Assembly (NCBI GenBank): GCA_947495555.1
Contig: CANLZI010000002.1
Location: 62,001 to 126,000 of the forward strand
Reading direction: 5' to 3'
DNA from: an uncultured Erythrobacter sp.
Lineage (GTDB): Bacteria > Pseudomonadota > Alphaproteobacteria > Sphingomonadales > Sphingomonadaceae
Length of the DNA stretch: 64,000 nt
A program made the translations under genes and the position numbers. Below, piece after piece: positions 44,935 through 54,800 of the stretch; positions within the stretch are counted from its first letter, which is position 1, and each line of letters begins with the position of its first letter. The notes beneath the pieces were generated by a model. It saw only the letters and a program-made list of their open reading frames with translations. It was not told where the DNA came from and did not search any database.

Positions 44935-46353
44935 ATGACGGATAGCGAAAACCGCCTTGTCATGTTGATTGACGATGAACCGGCACAAAGCCGGTTGATT
45001 ACTGCGCTTGCCGCGCGGGACGGTTGGCGCACGCTTGTCGCAAGCGATTCTGAAGCTGCGATCACTATGCTGGGCACGCGCGATGGCATGCAATTGTCCG
45101 CGATTATCCTTGATCAATGGGTTCCCGGTGATGACGCCTGTTCGCTGATTGAAGAACTGAAAGCGCGCCGGCCCGGTTTACCCATCCTGATGCTCACCAC
45201 CAGCGCTTCGCCTTTGCTGGCCGTAGAAGCGATGCGCGCGGGCGCAACCGACTATCTGATAAAGCCGGTGGCACCCGACAGATTGATGGAGGCCTTGCGC
45301 GCCGCGACCGAGCGCGAAGGGGCCAAGGCAGAGCTGCAACCGCTCACGGAGAAAATGCACGCATCGCTCGATTTTGACGCGATGATCGGCACCGCTCCCA
45401 AATTTCGAACCGCTCTGGCGCAGGCTGCCAAAGCTGCTCGCGGTCATGCCAACGCGCTGATCGAGGGTGAAAGCGGCACGGGTAAAGAAATGCTGATGCG
45501 CGCCATGCACGGCGCCAGCCCGCGTTCAAAGGCTCCGTTTCGCATCATCAACATCGGCGGAGTGCCCAGCAATTCGCTCGCGTCAGTTCTGTTTGGCCAT
45601 GAGCCCAATGCCTTTCCCGGCGCATTTGACCGGCAATTGGGCGCATTGCAGCAATGCGATGGCGGCACCTTGGTGCTGGATGAGATCGACCGCCTGAAAG
45701 ATGACATGCAGCAACAGCTGGCCGAGGTGTTGGAAACGGGCATTGTCCGGCCGGTGGGTGCGACGCATGGCTTCAGGGTCAATGTCCGCATCCTGAGCGC
45801 AGGCAATTTCCCGCTCGATGAACTGGTCCAATCGGGCCACTTCCAGCCCAAACTATACAGCGCGCTTGCGCAAACTACGATCAAGCTGCCGCCATTGCGT
45901 CAGCGGCAAGGCGACATCCCCGCCCTGACCCGTCATTTTCTGGCCCGGATCGGCGATCAGCCCGGATTGCGGCACTTGTCGATCAACGATTCTGCCCTCG
46001 CCTTGCTGTCAGCCTATGACTGGCCCGGCAATGTGCGCCAATTGCAGGCGGTATTGTTCCGCGCGGCTGTGTTCTGTGACAATCAAACGCTGACCGCTGA
46101 CAGCTTCCCACAATTGTGCGAGCTACTCGGCGATGAGCAAGAAGCAACCAACCCGATCCACGAAGGCGTGGGCGTCATGCTGTATACGCAAGACGGCAAT
46201 TTGCGACCGCTGGAAGAGATCGAGGCCGACGTGATCCGGCTGGCTATTGGACATTACCGCGGGCGGATGACTGAAGTGGCACGACGTTTGGGAATTGGTC
46301 GATCAACGCTCTATCGCAAGCTGTCCGACCTTGGGATCGACAACGCTGCCTAA
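44935..46353 (+). CDS. NtrC-type response regulator with degenerate sigma-54 interaction motifs
   Basis: A 472-residue regulator: receiver domain 1-125 (Asp13, Asp14, phospho-acceptor Asp60, Lys110), AAA+ domain about 143-380, Fis-type helix-turn-helix about 430-470 (TEVARRLGIGRSTLYRKL). Walker A GESGTGKE (178-185) and Walker B GGTLVLDEID (243-252) are intact. The GAFTGA loop is NAFPGA (225-230), and the FREDL/HRL region with the conserved arginines reads FQPKLYSAL (303-311). A canonical sigma-54 activator needs both, so this one may act with sigma-70 or as a repressor. ATG 44935 follows GGAG. No histidine kinase is nearby. Confidence 0.92.
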   Translation: MTDSENRLVMLIDDEPAQSRLITALAARDGWRTLVASDSEAAITMLGTRDGMQLSAIILDQWVPGDDACSLIEELKARRPGLPILMLTTSASPLLAVEAMRAGATDYLIKPVAPDRLMEALRAATEREGAKAELQPLTEKMHASLDFDAMIGTAPKFRTALAQAAKAARGHANALIEGESGTGKEMLMRAMHGASPRSKAPFRIINIGGVPSNSLASVLFGHEPNAFPGAFDRQLGALQQCDGGTLVLDEIDRLKDDMQQQLAEVLETGIVRPVGATHGFRVNVRILSAGNFPLDELVQSGHFQPKLYSALAQTTIKLPPLRQRQGDIPALTRHFLARIGDQPGLRHLSINDSALALLSAYDWPGNVRQLQAVLFRAAVFCDNQTLTADSFPQLCELLGDEQEATNPIHEGVGVMLYTQDGNLRPLEEIEADVIRLAIGHYRGRMTEVARRLGIGRSTLYRKLSDLGIDNAA

Positions 46354-46372
46354 CCGCATTAGCGCGGCGGCC

Positions 46373-47131
46373 ATGACACACATTCAAGATTTCGCAGGGC
46401 GCAAAGCGCTCGTTACAGGTGCGGCTTCGGGCATCGGTGCAGCTTGCGCCCAATCCTTAGCCGCACGTGGATGCGCCAAACTGGTGTTGGTTGATGTTGA
46501 TCACGCCGGTTTGGAGGCGCTGGACTTGCCATGTGAAACACAGCTGATTGATGGCAGCGTCGCCAATCCGGACCTATGGGCAGAGTTAGCGGCCGATTTG
46601 GACCAATTGGATCACGCCGTGGTCAATGCAGGCATTAGCGCAGGCGGTATGATCGCCGATTTAGAGTTTGCGGAGTGGCGAAAAATTCTGGAAGTCAATC
46701 TGGATGGCGCATTTCTGACTTTGGCGGCTGCTATGCGTGCCATGCAGAACGCCGGCGGCAGCGTTGTTATTACTTCATCCAGCACCGGCATTAAACCTAT
46801 CGCCGGAACCGGTGCATATGGTGTGTCCAAGGCAGCCGTTGTGCAAATGGCTCGGATCGCAGCTTTGGAAGGTATGCCCCAAAAGATCCGCGTCAATGCT
46901 ATTGCGCCAGGCGGGGTCGATACCGCCATTTGGGACAGCTCTGAAGTTTTCCGTCGAACAAGCGAAAAGCTAGGCCGCGACGCGACGCTGAAAACCTTCG
47001 CCAAGACCACTCCCCGTGGTGAGTTCGCCACTGCAAATGAAATAGCCGATAGCATCCTCTATTTGCTGTCCGATGCAGCCGCCAATATCACAGGTCATGT
47101 GATGGTTAGTGATGGTGGCTTCACTCTATGA
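46373..47131 (+). CDS. Short-chain dehydrogenase/reductase
   Basis: A 252-residue classical SDR with the NAD(P) site VTGAASGIGAACA near residue 15, NAG motif in VVNAGISAGG near 82, active Ser in ITSSSTGIKP near 132 and the YxxxK pair AYGVSK near 145. C-terminal block ANITGHVMVSDGGFTL is typical. Substrate unknown. It starts 19 bases after the regulator gene and may be cotranscribed. Confidence 0.9.
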   Translation: MTHIQDFAGRKALVTGAASGIGAACAQSLAARGCAKLVLVDVDHAGLEALDLPCETQLIDGSVANPDLWAELAADLDQLDHAVVNAGISAGGMIADLEFAEWRKILEVNLDGAFLTLAAAMRAMQNAGGSVVITSSSTGIKPIAGTGAYGVSKAAVVQMARIAALEGMPQKIRVNAIAPGGVDTAIWDSSEVFRRTSEKLGRDATLKTFAKTTPRGEFATANEIADSILYLLSDAAANITGHVMVSDGGFTL

Positions 47132-47162
47132 TGGGTGGCCTGAGATAACCGCCAAATCTGGC

Positions 47163-48275
47163 CTATTGCGGCAGTGTCGAAAAATCGGTCAACGCGGCGT
47201 CGCGCAGTCCGCGCCATACATTGCGCGCCTGCACCGTCTCAGCAACATCGTGAACCCGCAGCAATTGCACGCCTGCATTCATCCCGGCCACCGCCAAGGC
47301 AATGCTACCGCCAAGTCGTTGGTGGGCAGCATCTTCATTAGATAACGCGCCAATCATGCGTTTACGGCTAGCTCCCAGCAAAAGCGGCTGACCCAAGGCG
47401 TGGAACATTGGCAAGGCATTGATCAGCGCCAGATTGTCGGCCAGCGATTTTCCAAAGCCAATGCCCGGATCGAGGATGATCTTGGATCGCGAAATCCCGC
47501 TTGCCACTGCGGCATCGCGGCGGGCTTTCAACCAATCGAACACATCAAACACTACATTGTCATATTCGCCGCCAGCATGCAGATCATCGCCAGTGCCGGG
47601 CGCGTGCATCAAGATGACAGGACAACCGCTGCTGGCTGCAATTTCTGATGTGCGCGGATCATATTGCAAAGCCGAGACATCATTGGCGATATGAGCCCCC
47701 GCCTCCAAAGCTGGTTCCAGTACGCCAGCGCGGCGGGTATCTACGCTGATGGCGGCGCCCATGGCGCTGCAATATTCGACTGCTGGCAGCACGCGGTCTT
47801 TCTCGTCGCCTTCCCATGTTGCTGCGGCACCGGGGCGCGTGCTCTCCCCGCCGATGTCGATAATCGCCGCGCCCGCTTCCAACATGGCAGAGGCATGGGC
47901 ACGGCCTGCATCGTTATCATCCAAAAATTCGCCGCCATCTGAAAAACTGTCCGGCGTCACATTGAGAATACCCATGATCTGGGGTTGGTCGAGCCGTATG
48001 GTGCGTGCACCCAATTCCAGCGGCGGATGCAACAAGGCCAGATTTGTCCATTGCGCCGCAGCTTCCTCTGTCAAAGCGGCGGGCAAATTCTCGATTATCT
48101 CTTGGATTGTCTTTGGCGTAGCAATCTGCCGGTCGGTAATCTTACCGTCCTGCCGCGTGATGACCGCAAATTCACGCGCATAGACCATGCCGCCGGCCAG
48201 CCTAACTGCATCGCCATCGACTGCTTGTGGACCAGACACAAAGCTCAACGGACGAATATAGACGGTGTCGCTCAT
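47163..48275 (-). CDS. folP: Dihydropteroate synthase with N-terminal extension
   Basis: FolP joins p-aminobenzoate to the pterin pyrophosphate in folate synthesis and is the sulfonamide target. In the 370-residue protein the DHPS domain starts at IMGILNVTPDSFSDGG near residue 100 and includes IIDIGGESTRPGA, SVDTRR, LMHAPG and LLGASRKRMIG. The first 95 residues (MSDTVYIRPLSFVSGPQAV...) are an extension not found in the roughly 280-residue E. coli enzyme, but seen in sphingomonads. ATG 48275 has AAAGG upstream; an ATG 13 codons earlier is less likely. Confidence 0.93.
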   Translation of the reverse strand: MSDTVYIRPLSFVSGPQAVDGDAVRLAGGMVYAREFAVITRQDGKITDRQIATPKTIQEIIENLPAALTEEAAAQWTNLALLHPPLELGARTIRLDQPQIMGILNVTPDSFSDGGEFLDDNDAGRAHASAMLEAGAAIIDIGGESTRPGAAATWEGDEKDRVLPAVEYCSAMGAAISVDTRRAGVLEPALEAGAHIANDVSALQYDPRTSEIAASSGCPVILMHAPGTGDDLHAGGEYDNVVFDVFDWLKARRDAAVASGISRSKIILDPGIGFGKSLADNLALINALPMFHALGQPLLLGASRKRMIGALSNEDAAHQRLGGSIALAVAGMNAGVQLLRVHDVAETVQARNVWRGLRDAALTDFSTLPQ

Positions 48276-48503
48276 GCAGCCGAAGCCTTTCGTAAACTCA
48301 TCAGTTTGGGTCATCTGCCAGCTTTGACAAACAGCCTACCCCCTGTTGCGCGTCATCCCAATTATGGAAAGAGGCCGCGCGAGAGAGTCCACGGTTCTTT
48401 CCTAGGCGGAGCACTATTTGAGACCTGACCGTTCTTAACACTATCGAAAATCTATCGCCTTACTGTTCGTGTCAGCCAGAAGAATTGCTGAGCAAGTTAG
48501 GAA

Positions 48504-48860
48504 ATGCATTTCGTGGATATGACAGTGCCCAAAAGGCAGGACAAGCGTTCGCCAACGTTCTTGCGCGGGTTCTTGGAATGCGATGATCAGACGCTGGATG
48601 TCCGAGTGCGCGATGTGTCAGTAAATGGCGCCTTGCTTGATGTCTCAAAAGAAATATCGGTGTTTGTGCCAATGACTTTGGTGTGCGGCCTGTCCCGCAT
48701 CAACGGCATTGTTGTCTGGTGCGAAAACGGACGCGCGGGCGTTGAATTTGCCGAACCGATAAGCGGTAGAACGCTGACGGATTCGCTGGAGAACAAATTG
48801 CGCGTTTCTGCCCCAAAGCAATATCGCGATGGCGAAATTGGCGGCGAAGCTGAGCAGTAA
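48504..48860 (+). CDS. PilZ domain protein (cyclic-di-GMP binding)
   Basis: A 118-residue single-domain protein. The c-di-GMP motifs are KRQDKR (RxxxR) near residue 10 and DVSVNGALLD (D/N-x-S-x-x-G) near residue 39, with the beta-barrel following (GIVVWCENGRAGVEF). The start is uncertain: ATG 48504, GTG 48513 or ATG 48519 are all possible, and none has a strong ribosome site. It likely answers cyclic-di-GMP made or degraded by proteins such as the GGDEF-EAL protein here. Confidence 0.85.
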   Translation: MHFVDMTVPKRQDKRSPTFLRGFLECDDQTLDVRVRDVSVNGALLDVSKEISVFVPMTLVCGLSRINGIVVWCENGRAGVEFAEPISGRTLTDSLENKLRVSAPKQYRDGEIGGEAEQ

Positions 48861-48869
48861 TCCGCTAGC

Positions 48870-50073
<1,204 letters not shown>

Positions 50074-50105
50074 TACGTCAAGCGGTAAATCATCGGCGCA
50101 TATGG

Positions 50106-50120
50106 TTAATGTCGGGTTAG
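50106..50120 (-). promoter_or_regulatory. CtrA-like box upstream of ccrM
   Basis: TTAA-N7-TTAG (50106-50109 and 50117-50120) matches the CtrA consensus TTAA-N7-TTAA with one difference. It is 82-96 bases upstream of the ccrM start and just downstream of the antiporter terminator, where the ccrM promoter must be. Confidence 0.65.
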
Positions 50121-50132
50121 TTATGAGAGAAC

Positions 50133-50196
50133 AAAAAGAGTCCCCCACAACATGTTGAGTCTCATCACTTTTGTAAGACTCGACATGATGGGGTGT
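50133..50196 (-). terminator. Terminator of the cation antiporter gene (contains GANTC sites)
   Basis: On the minus strand, 12 nearly perfect pairs, CATGTCGAGTCT / AGACTCAACATG with one G-T, are extended by CCCC/GGGG, with a loop of about 14 bases. After the stem comes GACTCTTTTTG. It follows the antiporter stop. GAGTC/GACTC occur in both arms (50157-50161, 50177-50181), with others at 50138-50142 and 50206-50210. Confidence 0.7.
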
Positions 50197-50242
50197 TGCG
50201 CTGAAGACTCAGCAGCCAGCTAGCTTGCGAAAAACTGTTGGA

Positions 50243-51160
50243 TCAGGCGAACAGGAAGACGTTGAAGGCAATATACACAGCCAGCAACAGCGCGCCCATC
50301 CAACGCGATATGCGCGATGCGAACCAAAACAGCAGCAATATCATCAGGGCAGAGCCCACAACCAACGGCCATTCCAGATCGTTCAACGAAGCTGGTGGCG
50401 CCACGGGTGCAAGGATCATCGTGACCCCGCCGATCAGCAGCAAATTGTAGATATTGGAACCAACTACATTGCCCAGAGCCAGACCAGGCTTCCCGCGAAG
50501 GGCAGCAGCCACAGATGCGGCCAATTCAGGCAAGGATGTGCCAATCGCAACAATTGTCAGCCCGATCACAGTTTCGCTGATCCCAACCAGTCGGGCCAAG
50601 TCAATCGCACCATCGACCAACAATTTACCGCCGCCAACCAGCAAGGCGAGACCGATTGCGAAGAACACGATTGCCCGACCCCATGAAGGCGGTTCACTTT
50701 CGTCTTCTTCATCGTCCATGCGCGGATGGCGGTAACGCCAGATAATGTAAGCGGTAAGCAGCACCAACAGCGCTATGCCGATCCACAGCGACGCAAATTG
50801 GGTAAATCCAATCGCCAGAACCAGGCCCGATACGGCCAGCGCAACCACAGCGTCCCGGCGTCCGGTGCCCTTGAGCACAATCGGAGCTATCAATGCTGTC
50901 GCGCCCAAAATTAGCATGGAATTGGCAATGTTGGACCCGGCGATATTGCCCCACGCCAGCTCTGCTGACCCGGACAACACAGCTTGAACACTGGCAACCA
51001 TCTCGGGCATCGACGTGGCAAAGCCAACGATAACCAATCCGGTGACCAAATTGGACACACCCAGTTTTTGGGCAATACCCACCGACCCTTTGACGAGGAA
51101 CTCGCCGCCAACGGCAAGGCCAATCAGGCCAGCGATACTGAGGAGAATAGCTTCAATCAC
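50243..51160 (-). CDS. Calcium/sodium antiporter (YrbG family)
   Basis: A 305-residue inner-membrane protein with ten hydrophobic segments and the two alpha-repeats of the CaCA superfamily: IVGFATSMPEMVASVQA with GNIAGSNIANSMLILG (from about residue 45), and VAIGTSLPELAASVAAA with GNVVGSNIYNLLLIGG (from about 205). The acidic loop DDEEDESEPPSW lies between them. The start is GTG. Ion choice (Ca2+ or K+/Na+) cannot be read reliably. It precedes ccrM but is ended by its own terminator. Confidence 0.93.
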   Translation of the reverse strand: MIEAILLSIAGLIGLAVGGEFLVKGSVGIAQKLGVSNLVTGLVIVGFATSMPEMVASVQAVLSGSAELAWGNIAGSNIANSMLILGATALIAPIVLKGTGRRDAVVALAVSGLVLAIGFTQFASLWIGIALLVLLTAYIIWRYRHPRMDDEEDESEPPSWGRAIVFFAIGLALLVGGGKLLVDGAIDLARLVGISETVIGLTIVAIGTSLPELAASVAAALRGKPGLALGNVVGSNIYNLLLIGGVTMILAPVAPPASLNDLEWPLVVGSALMILLLFWFASRISRWMGALLLAVYIAFNVFLFA

Positions 51161-51187
51161 AATTGCGCGCTTAGCCTATTTTGCACT

Positions 51188-51829
51188 CTATAGAAGAGCC
51201 AATTGTGCAACAGGGGCAAAGCTTTGTCGATGAAGCGGGGTAGGCCCGTGACGATGCAGCGCCTCCATATGCTCGCGCGTGCCATAGCCCTTGTTGCGCT
51301 CCCACCCGTAATGCGGATGATCATGCGCGGCTTCACACATCAGCCGGTCGCGCCATTCCTTGGCGATAATGGAGGCGGCGGATATGGCTGGCTCTGTCGC
51401 GTCTCCGCCAACAATGGCACGCCCTTTCCATCGCCAATCTGGCGCCCTGCCCGCTGGTGTCATATTGCCATCAATCAACACTTGGCCAGGGTCCGCCCCG
51501 ACGCATTGCGCCAGACCAGCCACGGCACTTGTCATGGCTTGCATGGTGGCAACCAGAATGTTGAGCTGATCAATCTCTTCCGGCTGGGCAATGCCCACCG
51601 CCCAATAGCACGTTACACGCAGCTGTTCGTCGAGCACCGAACGACGTTTGGCAGAAAGTTGCTTGGAATCGGCGAGACCCGATGGTGCCCCCTTGCACAG
51701 CAGGACTGCACCGGCCACAACCGGACCAGCCAAGGGGCCTCTACCGGCCTCGTCCACCCCGATGATGATCGGACGATCATAATCCGGGGCACCAGATATG
51801 TTTTCGGGAGTTCCATTGAACATGCGCAT
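51188..51829 (-). CDS. rnhB: Ribonuclease HII
   Basis: RNase HII cleaves RNA in RNA-DNA hybrids and starts removal of misinserted ribonucleotides. The 213-residue protein has IIIGVDEAGRGPLAGPVV near residue 22 with the first Asp-Glu, LADSKQLSAKRR near 50, LIDGN near 119 and SAASIIAKEWRD near 150. The ATG at 51829 has GAGG upstream. This start overlaps, head to head, the start of the PQQ-type dehydrogenase on the other strand. Confidence 0.96.
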   Translation of the reverse strand: MRMFNGTPENISGAPDYDRPIIIGVDEAGRGPLAGPVVAGAVLLCKGAPSGLADSKQLSAKRRSVLDEQLRVTCYWAVGIAQPEEIDQLNILVATMQAMTSAVAGLAQCVGADPGQVLIDGNMTPAGRAPDWRWKGRAIVGGDATEPAISAASIIAKEWRDRLMCEAAHDHPHYGWERNKGYGTREHMEALHRHGPTPLHRQSFAPVAQLALL

Positions 51830-52979
51830 GATGACACAACCTCTCACCCTTCTATTCCCCGCTGGCCTGTTGCTCGCAAGCTGCAGTGCCTCAGCCGATG
51901 TGGATAGCTCTGCCGATCCGTCACAAAGCGGACTGGAAATTGCCGAGGTCGGCACCTTTGAGGAACCTTGGGCCGCGGCATTCCTGCCCGGAACCGAAAT
52001 GATGGTCGTTACGCAGAAAGCAGGCGGTATCAGCGTGATCGATACCGCAACGGGTGAAACCATGACGGTCAGCGGAGCACCCGAGGTTGATTATGGCGGC
52101 CAAGGCGGTCTGGGCGACGTTGCTTTTCTTGAAAGCGAAGCGGGCGATGCCTCGCAACAACGAAGCATCTATCTTAGCTGGGCCGAGGCAGGCAATGGCG
52201 ACACCCGCGGCGCGGTGGTTGGCAAAGGTACATTTGCATGCAGCAACGCTGGCTGTGCGATCAGCGACCTCAATATTGTCTGGCAGCAAGCACCTAAGGT
52301 CACAGGACGTGGGCATTATTCACACCGGATCCGTTTCTCTCCAGACGAGGCCTATATGTTCGTTGCCAGCGGTGATCGGCAAAAGCTGGACCCGGCCCAA
52401 GACAACAGCAACACGATCGGGACCATCGTCCGGCTGAATTTGGACGGCACCCCTGCGGCGGGCAATCCGATGGCAGACCAGCCATCCCCCACAAACGAGA
52501 TCTGGTCCTATGGCCACCGCAATATCCTGGGCATGGATTGGGATGCGGAAGGTCGCTTGTGGGATATGGAGCATGGTCCAGCAGGCGGCGACGAGCTCAA
52601 CCTGGTGGCTGCTGGGGCCAATTATGGTTGGCCAACCCGGTCTTATGGCAATCATTACAGCGGCGATCCGATTGAGGATCACAGCGCGGATGATGGCTTT
52701 ACCAAACCAGCCGTACACTGGACCCCGGTTATCGCGCCGGGCGATATGATCTTTTACTCGGGCGAGCTGTTCACCGCTTGGCAGGGCGATGCCTTAATCG
52801 CCAGCATGTCCGAACCAGGATTGGTGCGGGTAGAGATCGATGGTGACAGCGCAGCAGAAGCGCAGCGCTATCCGTTTGAAAACCGTATCCGGTCGATTGA
52901 TCAAGGTCCTGACGGGGCGCTTTGGCTGTTGGAAGACGGCGAAGAAGGCCGCTTGCTGAAGGTCACGCCCAAACAATAG
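51822..52979 (+). CDS. Lipoprotein PQQ-dependent sugar dehydrogenase-like (glucose/sorbosone dehydrogenase family)
   Basis: A 385-residue soluble-type aldose sugar dehydrogenase fold, a six-bladed propeller using PQQ. The signal ends in the lipobox LLASC, so it is lipidated. Family blocks: EEPWAAAFLPG near residue 48, GRGHYSHRIRFSPD with the catalytic-type His near 165, VASGDRQ near 184, IWSYGHRNILGMDWD near 230 and EHGPAGGDELN near 258. Several starts (51822, 51828, 51831) lie within 10 bases; I use the first. Substrate unknown. Confidence 0.88.
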   Translation: MRMMTQPLTLLFPAGLLLASCSASADVDSSADPSQSGLEIAEVGTFEEPWAAAFLPGTEMMVVTQKAGGISVIDTATGETMTVSGAPEVDYGGQGGLGDVAFLESEAGDASQQRSIYLSWAEAGNGDTRGAVVGKGTFACSNAGCAISDLNIVWQQAPKVTGRGHYSHRIRFSPDEAYMFVASGDRQKLDPAQDNSNTIGTIVRLNLDGTPAAGNPMADQPSPTNEIWSYGHRNILGMDWDAEGRLWDMEHGPAGGDELNLVAAGANYGWPTRSYGNHYSGDPIEDHSADDGFTKPAVHWTPVIAPGDMIFYSGELFTAWQGDALIASMSEPGLVRVEIDGDSAAEAQRYPFENRIRSIDQGPDGALWLLEDGEEGRLLKVTPKQ

Positions 52980-53043
52980 TTTTGGCGACTAGCAGCGCAA
53001 TTTGATCGACAGCCATTGCCATTGTGCTTAAGCGCGCGGCCCG

Positions 53044-53556
53044 ATGGCTAAATTGGTGCCTCTTGCGAATGTCGAACCCGATCTGATCGAGCAATTGCTC
53101 GACCGGGCGTTCGGCCCTGAGCGCCTGGCCCGCACCGCCTATCGCATGCGTGAAGGTACGCATTGGTTGGAGGCCTTGAGCTTTGCGGCGCTGGACGAAG
53201 ACGATTTTCTGGTCGGCACTATTCAGGTCTGGCCAATCGCATTGTCCGATCCACAAGGTCGTCCGCACCCGATGCTGATGATCGGTCCGGTGGCCGTTCT
53301 GCCCGAGCATCAGGGAGAGGGCTTTGGCAAAGCTTTGATGCTCGCCACACTGGAAGCCGTCGGTCCCGACGCGCAATTGCCGCAGGTGATGATTGGCGAT
53401 CCTGATTATTATGGGCGGTTCTTTGGCTTCACCGCTGAGCACACTTCGGGTTGGCATTGCCCCGGCCCCAATGATCCGGCGCGTTTGCTGATGCGCTGCG
53501 CGAATCCTGCGGTCTTGCCTGCCGAAGGCATGCTGGGGCCATGGAGCACAGACTGA
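53044..53556 (+). CDS. GNAT family N-acetyltransferase
   Basis: A 170-residue YhbS-like acetyltransferase. The acetyl-CoA motif A is IGPVAVLPEHQGEGFGKALM near residue 79-98 (V-x2-Q-G-x-G-x-G/A pattern), followed by the GDPDYYGRFFGF block near 116. Acetyl acceptor unknown. It is the first of four close genes (GNAT, DUF1285, Nudix, cca) on the plus strand. Confidence 0.9.
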   Translation: MAKLVPLANVEPDLIEQLLDRAFGPERLARTAYRMREGTHWLEALSFAALDEDDFLVGTIQVWPIALSDPQGRPHPMLMIGPVAVLPEHQGEGFGKALMLATLEAVGPDAQLPQVMIGDPDYYGRFFGFTAEHTSGWHCPGPNDPARLLMRCANPAVLPAEGMLGPWSTD

Positions 53557-53622
53557 GCATTGTTGGTTATCCAATTGTTCGACTTGGCGAACCCACCAGC
53601 TTCTGGCATCGCAAAATCTGAC

Positions 53623-54195
53623 ATGCCGTATCAACCTCCACCCGAACTTGCGGAATTGACGCTCAGCCAAATTGCTGAACAGGTTGCCCAGCGCAAACTG
53701 CCGCCGGTTGAAAATTGGGCGCCAGAAAAAATCGGTGACAGCCGCATGCGCATTGCAGCCGATGGTCAGTGGTTTCACGATGGCTCTGTGATCAAGCGCG
53801 ACGCCATGGTGCGCGCCTTTTCCGGCCTGTTGACCCGCGATGATGACGGATCGCACCATCTGGTTAGCCCTTTTGAAAAGCTGAGCATCGACGTTGAGGA
53901 CGCCGCCTTTATCGCAACCGATGTGGCGCTGCGCAGCGCGCCTGATGGCAAGCCGGACGAAGCAGGACTGGCCTTTCGGCTCAATACTGACGAACTGATC
54001 ATTGCTGGTCCCGATCATCCTCTGGTGGCCCGTGGCTCGTCCGAAACACCAGCGCTGTATTTGCACGTTCGGCGCGGGTGCGAGGCCCGGCTTAACCGCA
54101 GCACCTATGCCCAATTGGCCGAGATAGCCCTGTCGCAGTCGGACGAGTGGACCGTAACCAGTCAAGGTAAGCAATATTCGCTGGTGCCGGCATGA
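53623..54195 (+). CDS. DUF1285 family protein
   Basis: A 190-residue cytoplasmic protein of unknown function. Recognisable family blocks are DSRMRIAADGQWFHDGSVIKRDAMVRAF near residues 45-70 and LVSPFEKLSIDVEDAAFIA near 82-100. I choose the ATG 53623; the earlier TTG start would add 21 hydrophobic-leaning residues without family match. Its stop overlaps the Nudix start (ATGA). Its constant link to Nudix and cca genes in alphaproteobacteria suggests a nucleotide- or RNA-linked task. Confidence 0.9.
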   Translation: MPYQPPPELAELTLSQIAEQVAQRKLPPVENWAPEKIGDSRMRIAADGQWFHDGSVIKRDAMVRAFSGLLTRDDDGSHHLVSPFEKLSIDVEDAAFIATDVALRSAPDGKPDEAGLAFRLNTDELIIAGPDHPLVARGSSETPALYLHVRRGCEARLNRSTYAQLAEIALSQSDEWTVTSQGKQYSLVPA

Positions 54196-54800
54196 CGGCG
54201 CTGTTTGACCGTTTGTCTGACGTGTTTGAACGCGGCCACGCCAATCCCGTGGATGAACTGCTGAGCGACACCCGATTTGCCCAAGCCGACCGCACCGCCG
54301 ATGCCGCTGTATTGATCGCTGTGACCGATCGACCCGAACCGGGTTTGATCCTGACCCAACGCCCGCAAGGAATGCGCGATCATCCCGGCCAGGTGGCGCT
54401 GCCCGGCGGCAAGGTTGATGCCGGTGAAGATGCTATTGCCGCGGCCCTGCGCGAGGCAGATGAAGAGCTTGCTCTTCGCCCGCACCATGTCAGCATTGTT
54501 GGCTCAACCGATCGCTATCAAACCGGCACCGGGTTCGACGTGACCCCGGTTGTGGGCGTGATTCCCCCTGATCTTGATCTCACACCTAATCCGGCAGAGG
54601 TCGAGGCTTGGTTTGAAGTTCCGCTATCCCTGGTCATGGATCGTGCCAATTGGACCCAGAACGAGGTGTATTGGCGCGGCGAAATGCGCCATTATCTGGA
54701 AATGGATTATCAGGGATTTCGCATTTGGGGCGTTACGGCGGGAATTCTGGCGAATTTATCGCAACGCCTATCTTACAAAGAATTGATCAATGGTCGCTGA
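54192..54800 (+). CDS. Nudix hydrolase, CoA pyrophosphatase type
   Basis: A 202-residue Nudix enzyme. The UPF0035/NUDT7-type motif LTQRPQGMRDHPGQVALPGG near residues 54-75 precedes the Nudix box (G-x5-E-x7-READEEL) near 75-97. This combination is typical of CoA/acyl-CoA diphosphatases. It starts in the ATGA overlap with DUF1285 and overlaps cca by 11 bases. Confidence 0.92.
   Translation: MTALFDRLSDVFERGHANPVDELLSDTRFAQADRTADAAVLIAVTDRPEPGLILTQRPQGMRDHPGQVALPGGKVDAGEDAIAAALREADEELALRPHHVSIVGSTDRYQTGTGFDVTPVVGVIPPDLDLTPNPAEVEAWFEVPLSLVMDRANWTQNEVYWRGEMRHYLEMDYQGFRIWGVTAGILANLSQRLSYKELINGR

Noticed and set aside
52963-54174. 403-codon minus-strand ORF
   Set aside because: It lies antisense to the GNAT and DUF1285 genes, is rich in His, Gln and Arg, and has no recognisable domain, while the plus-strand genes have clear motifs.
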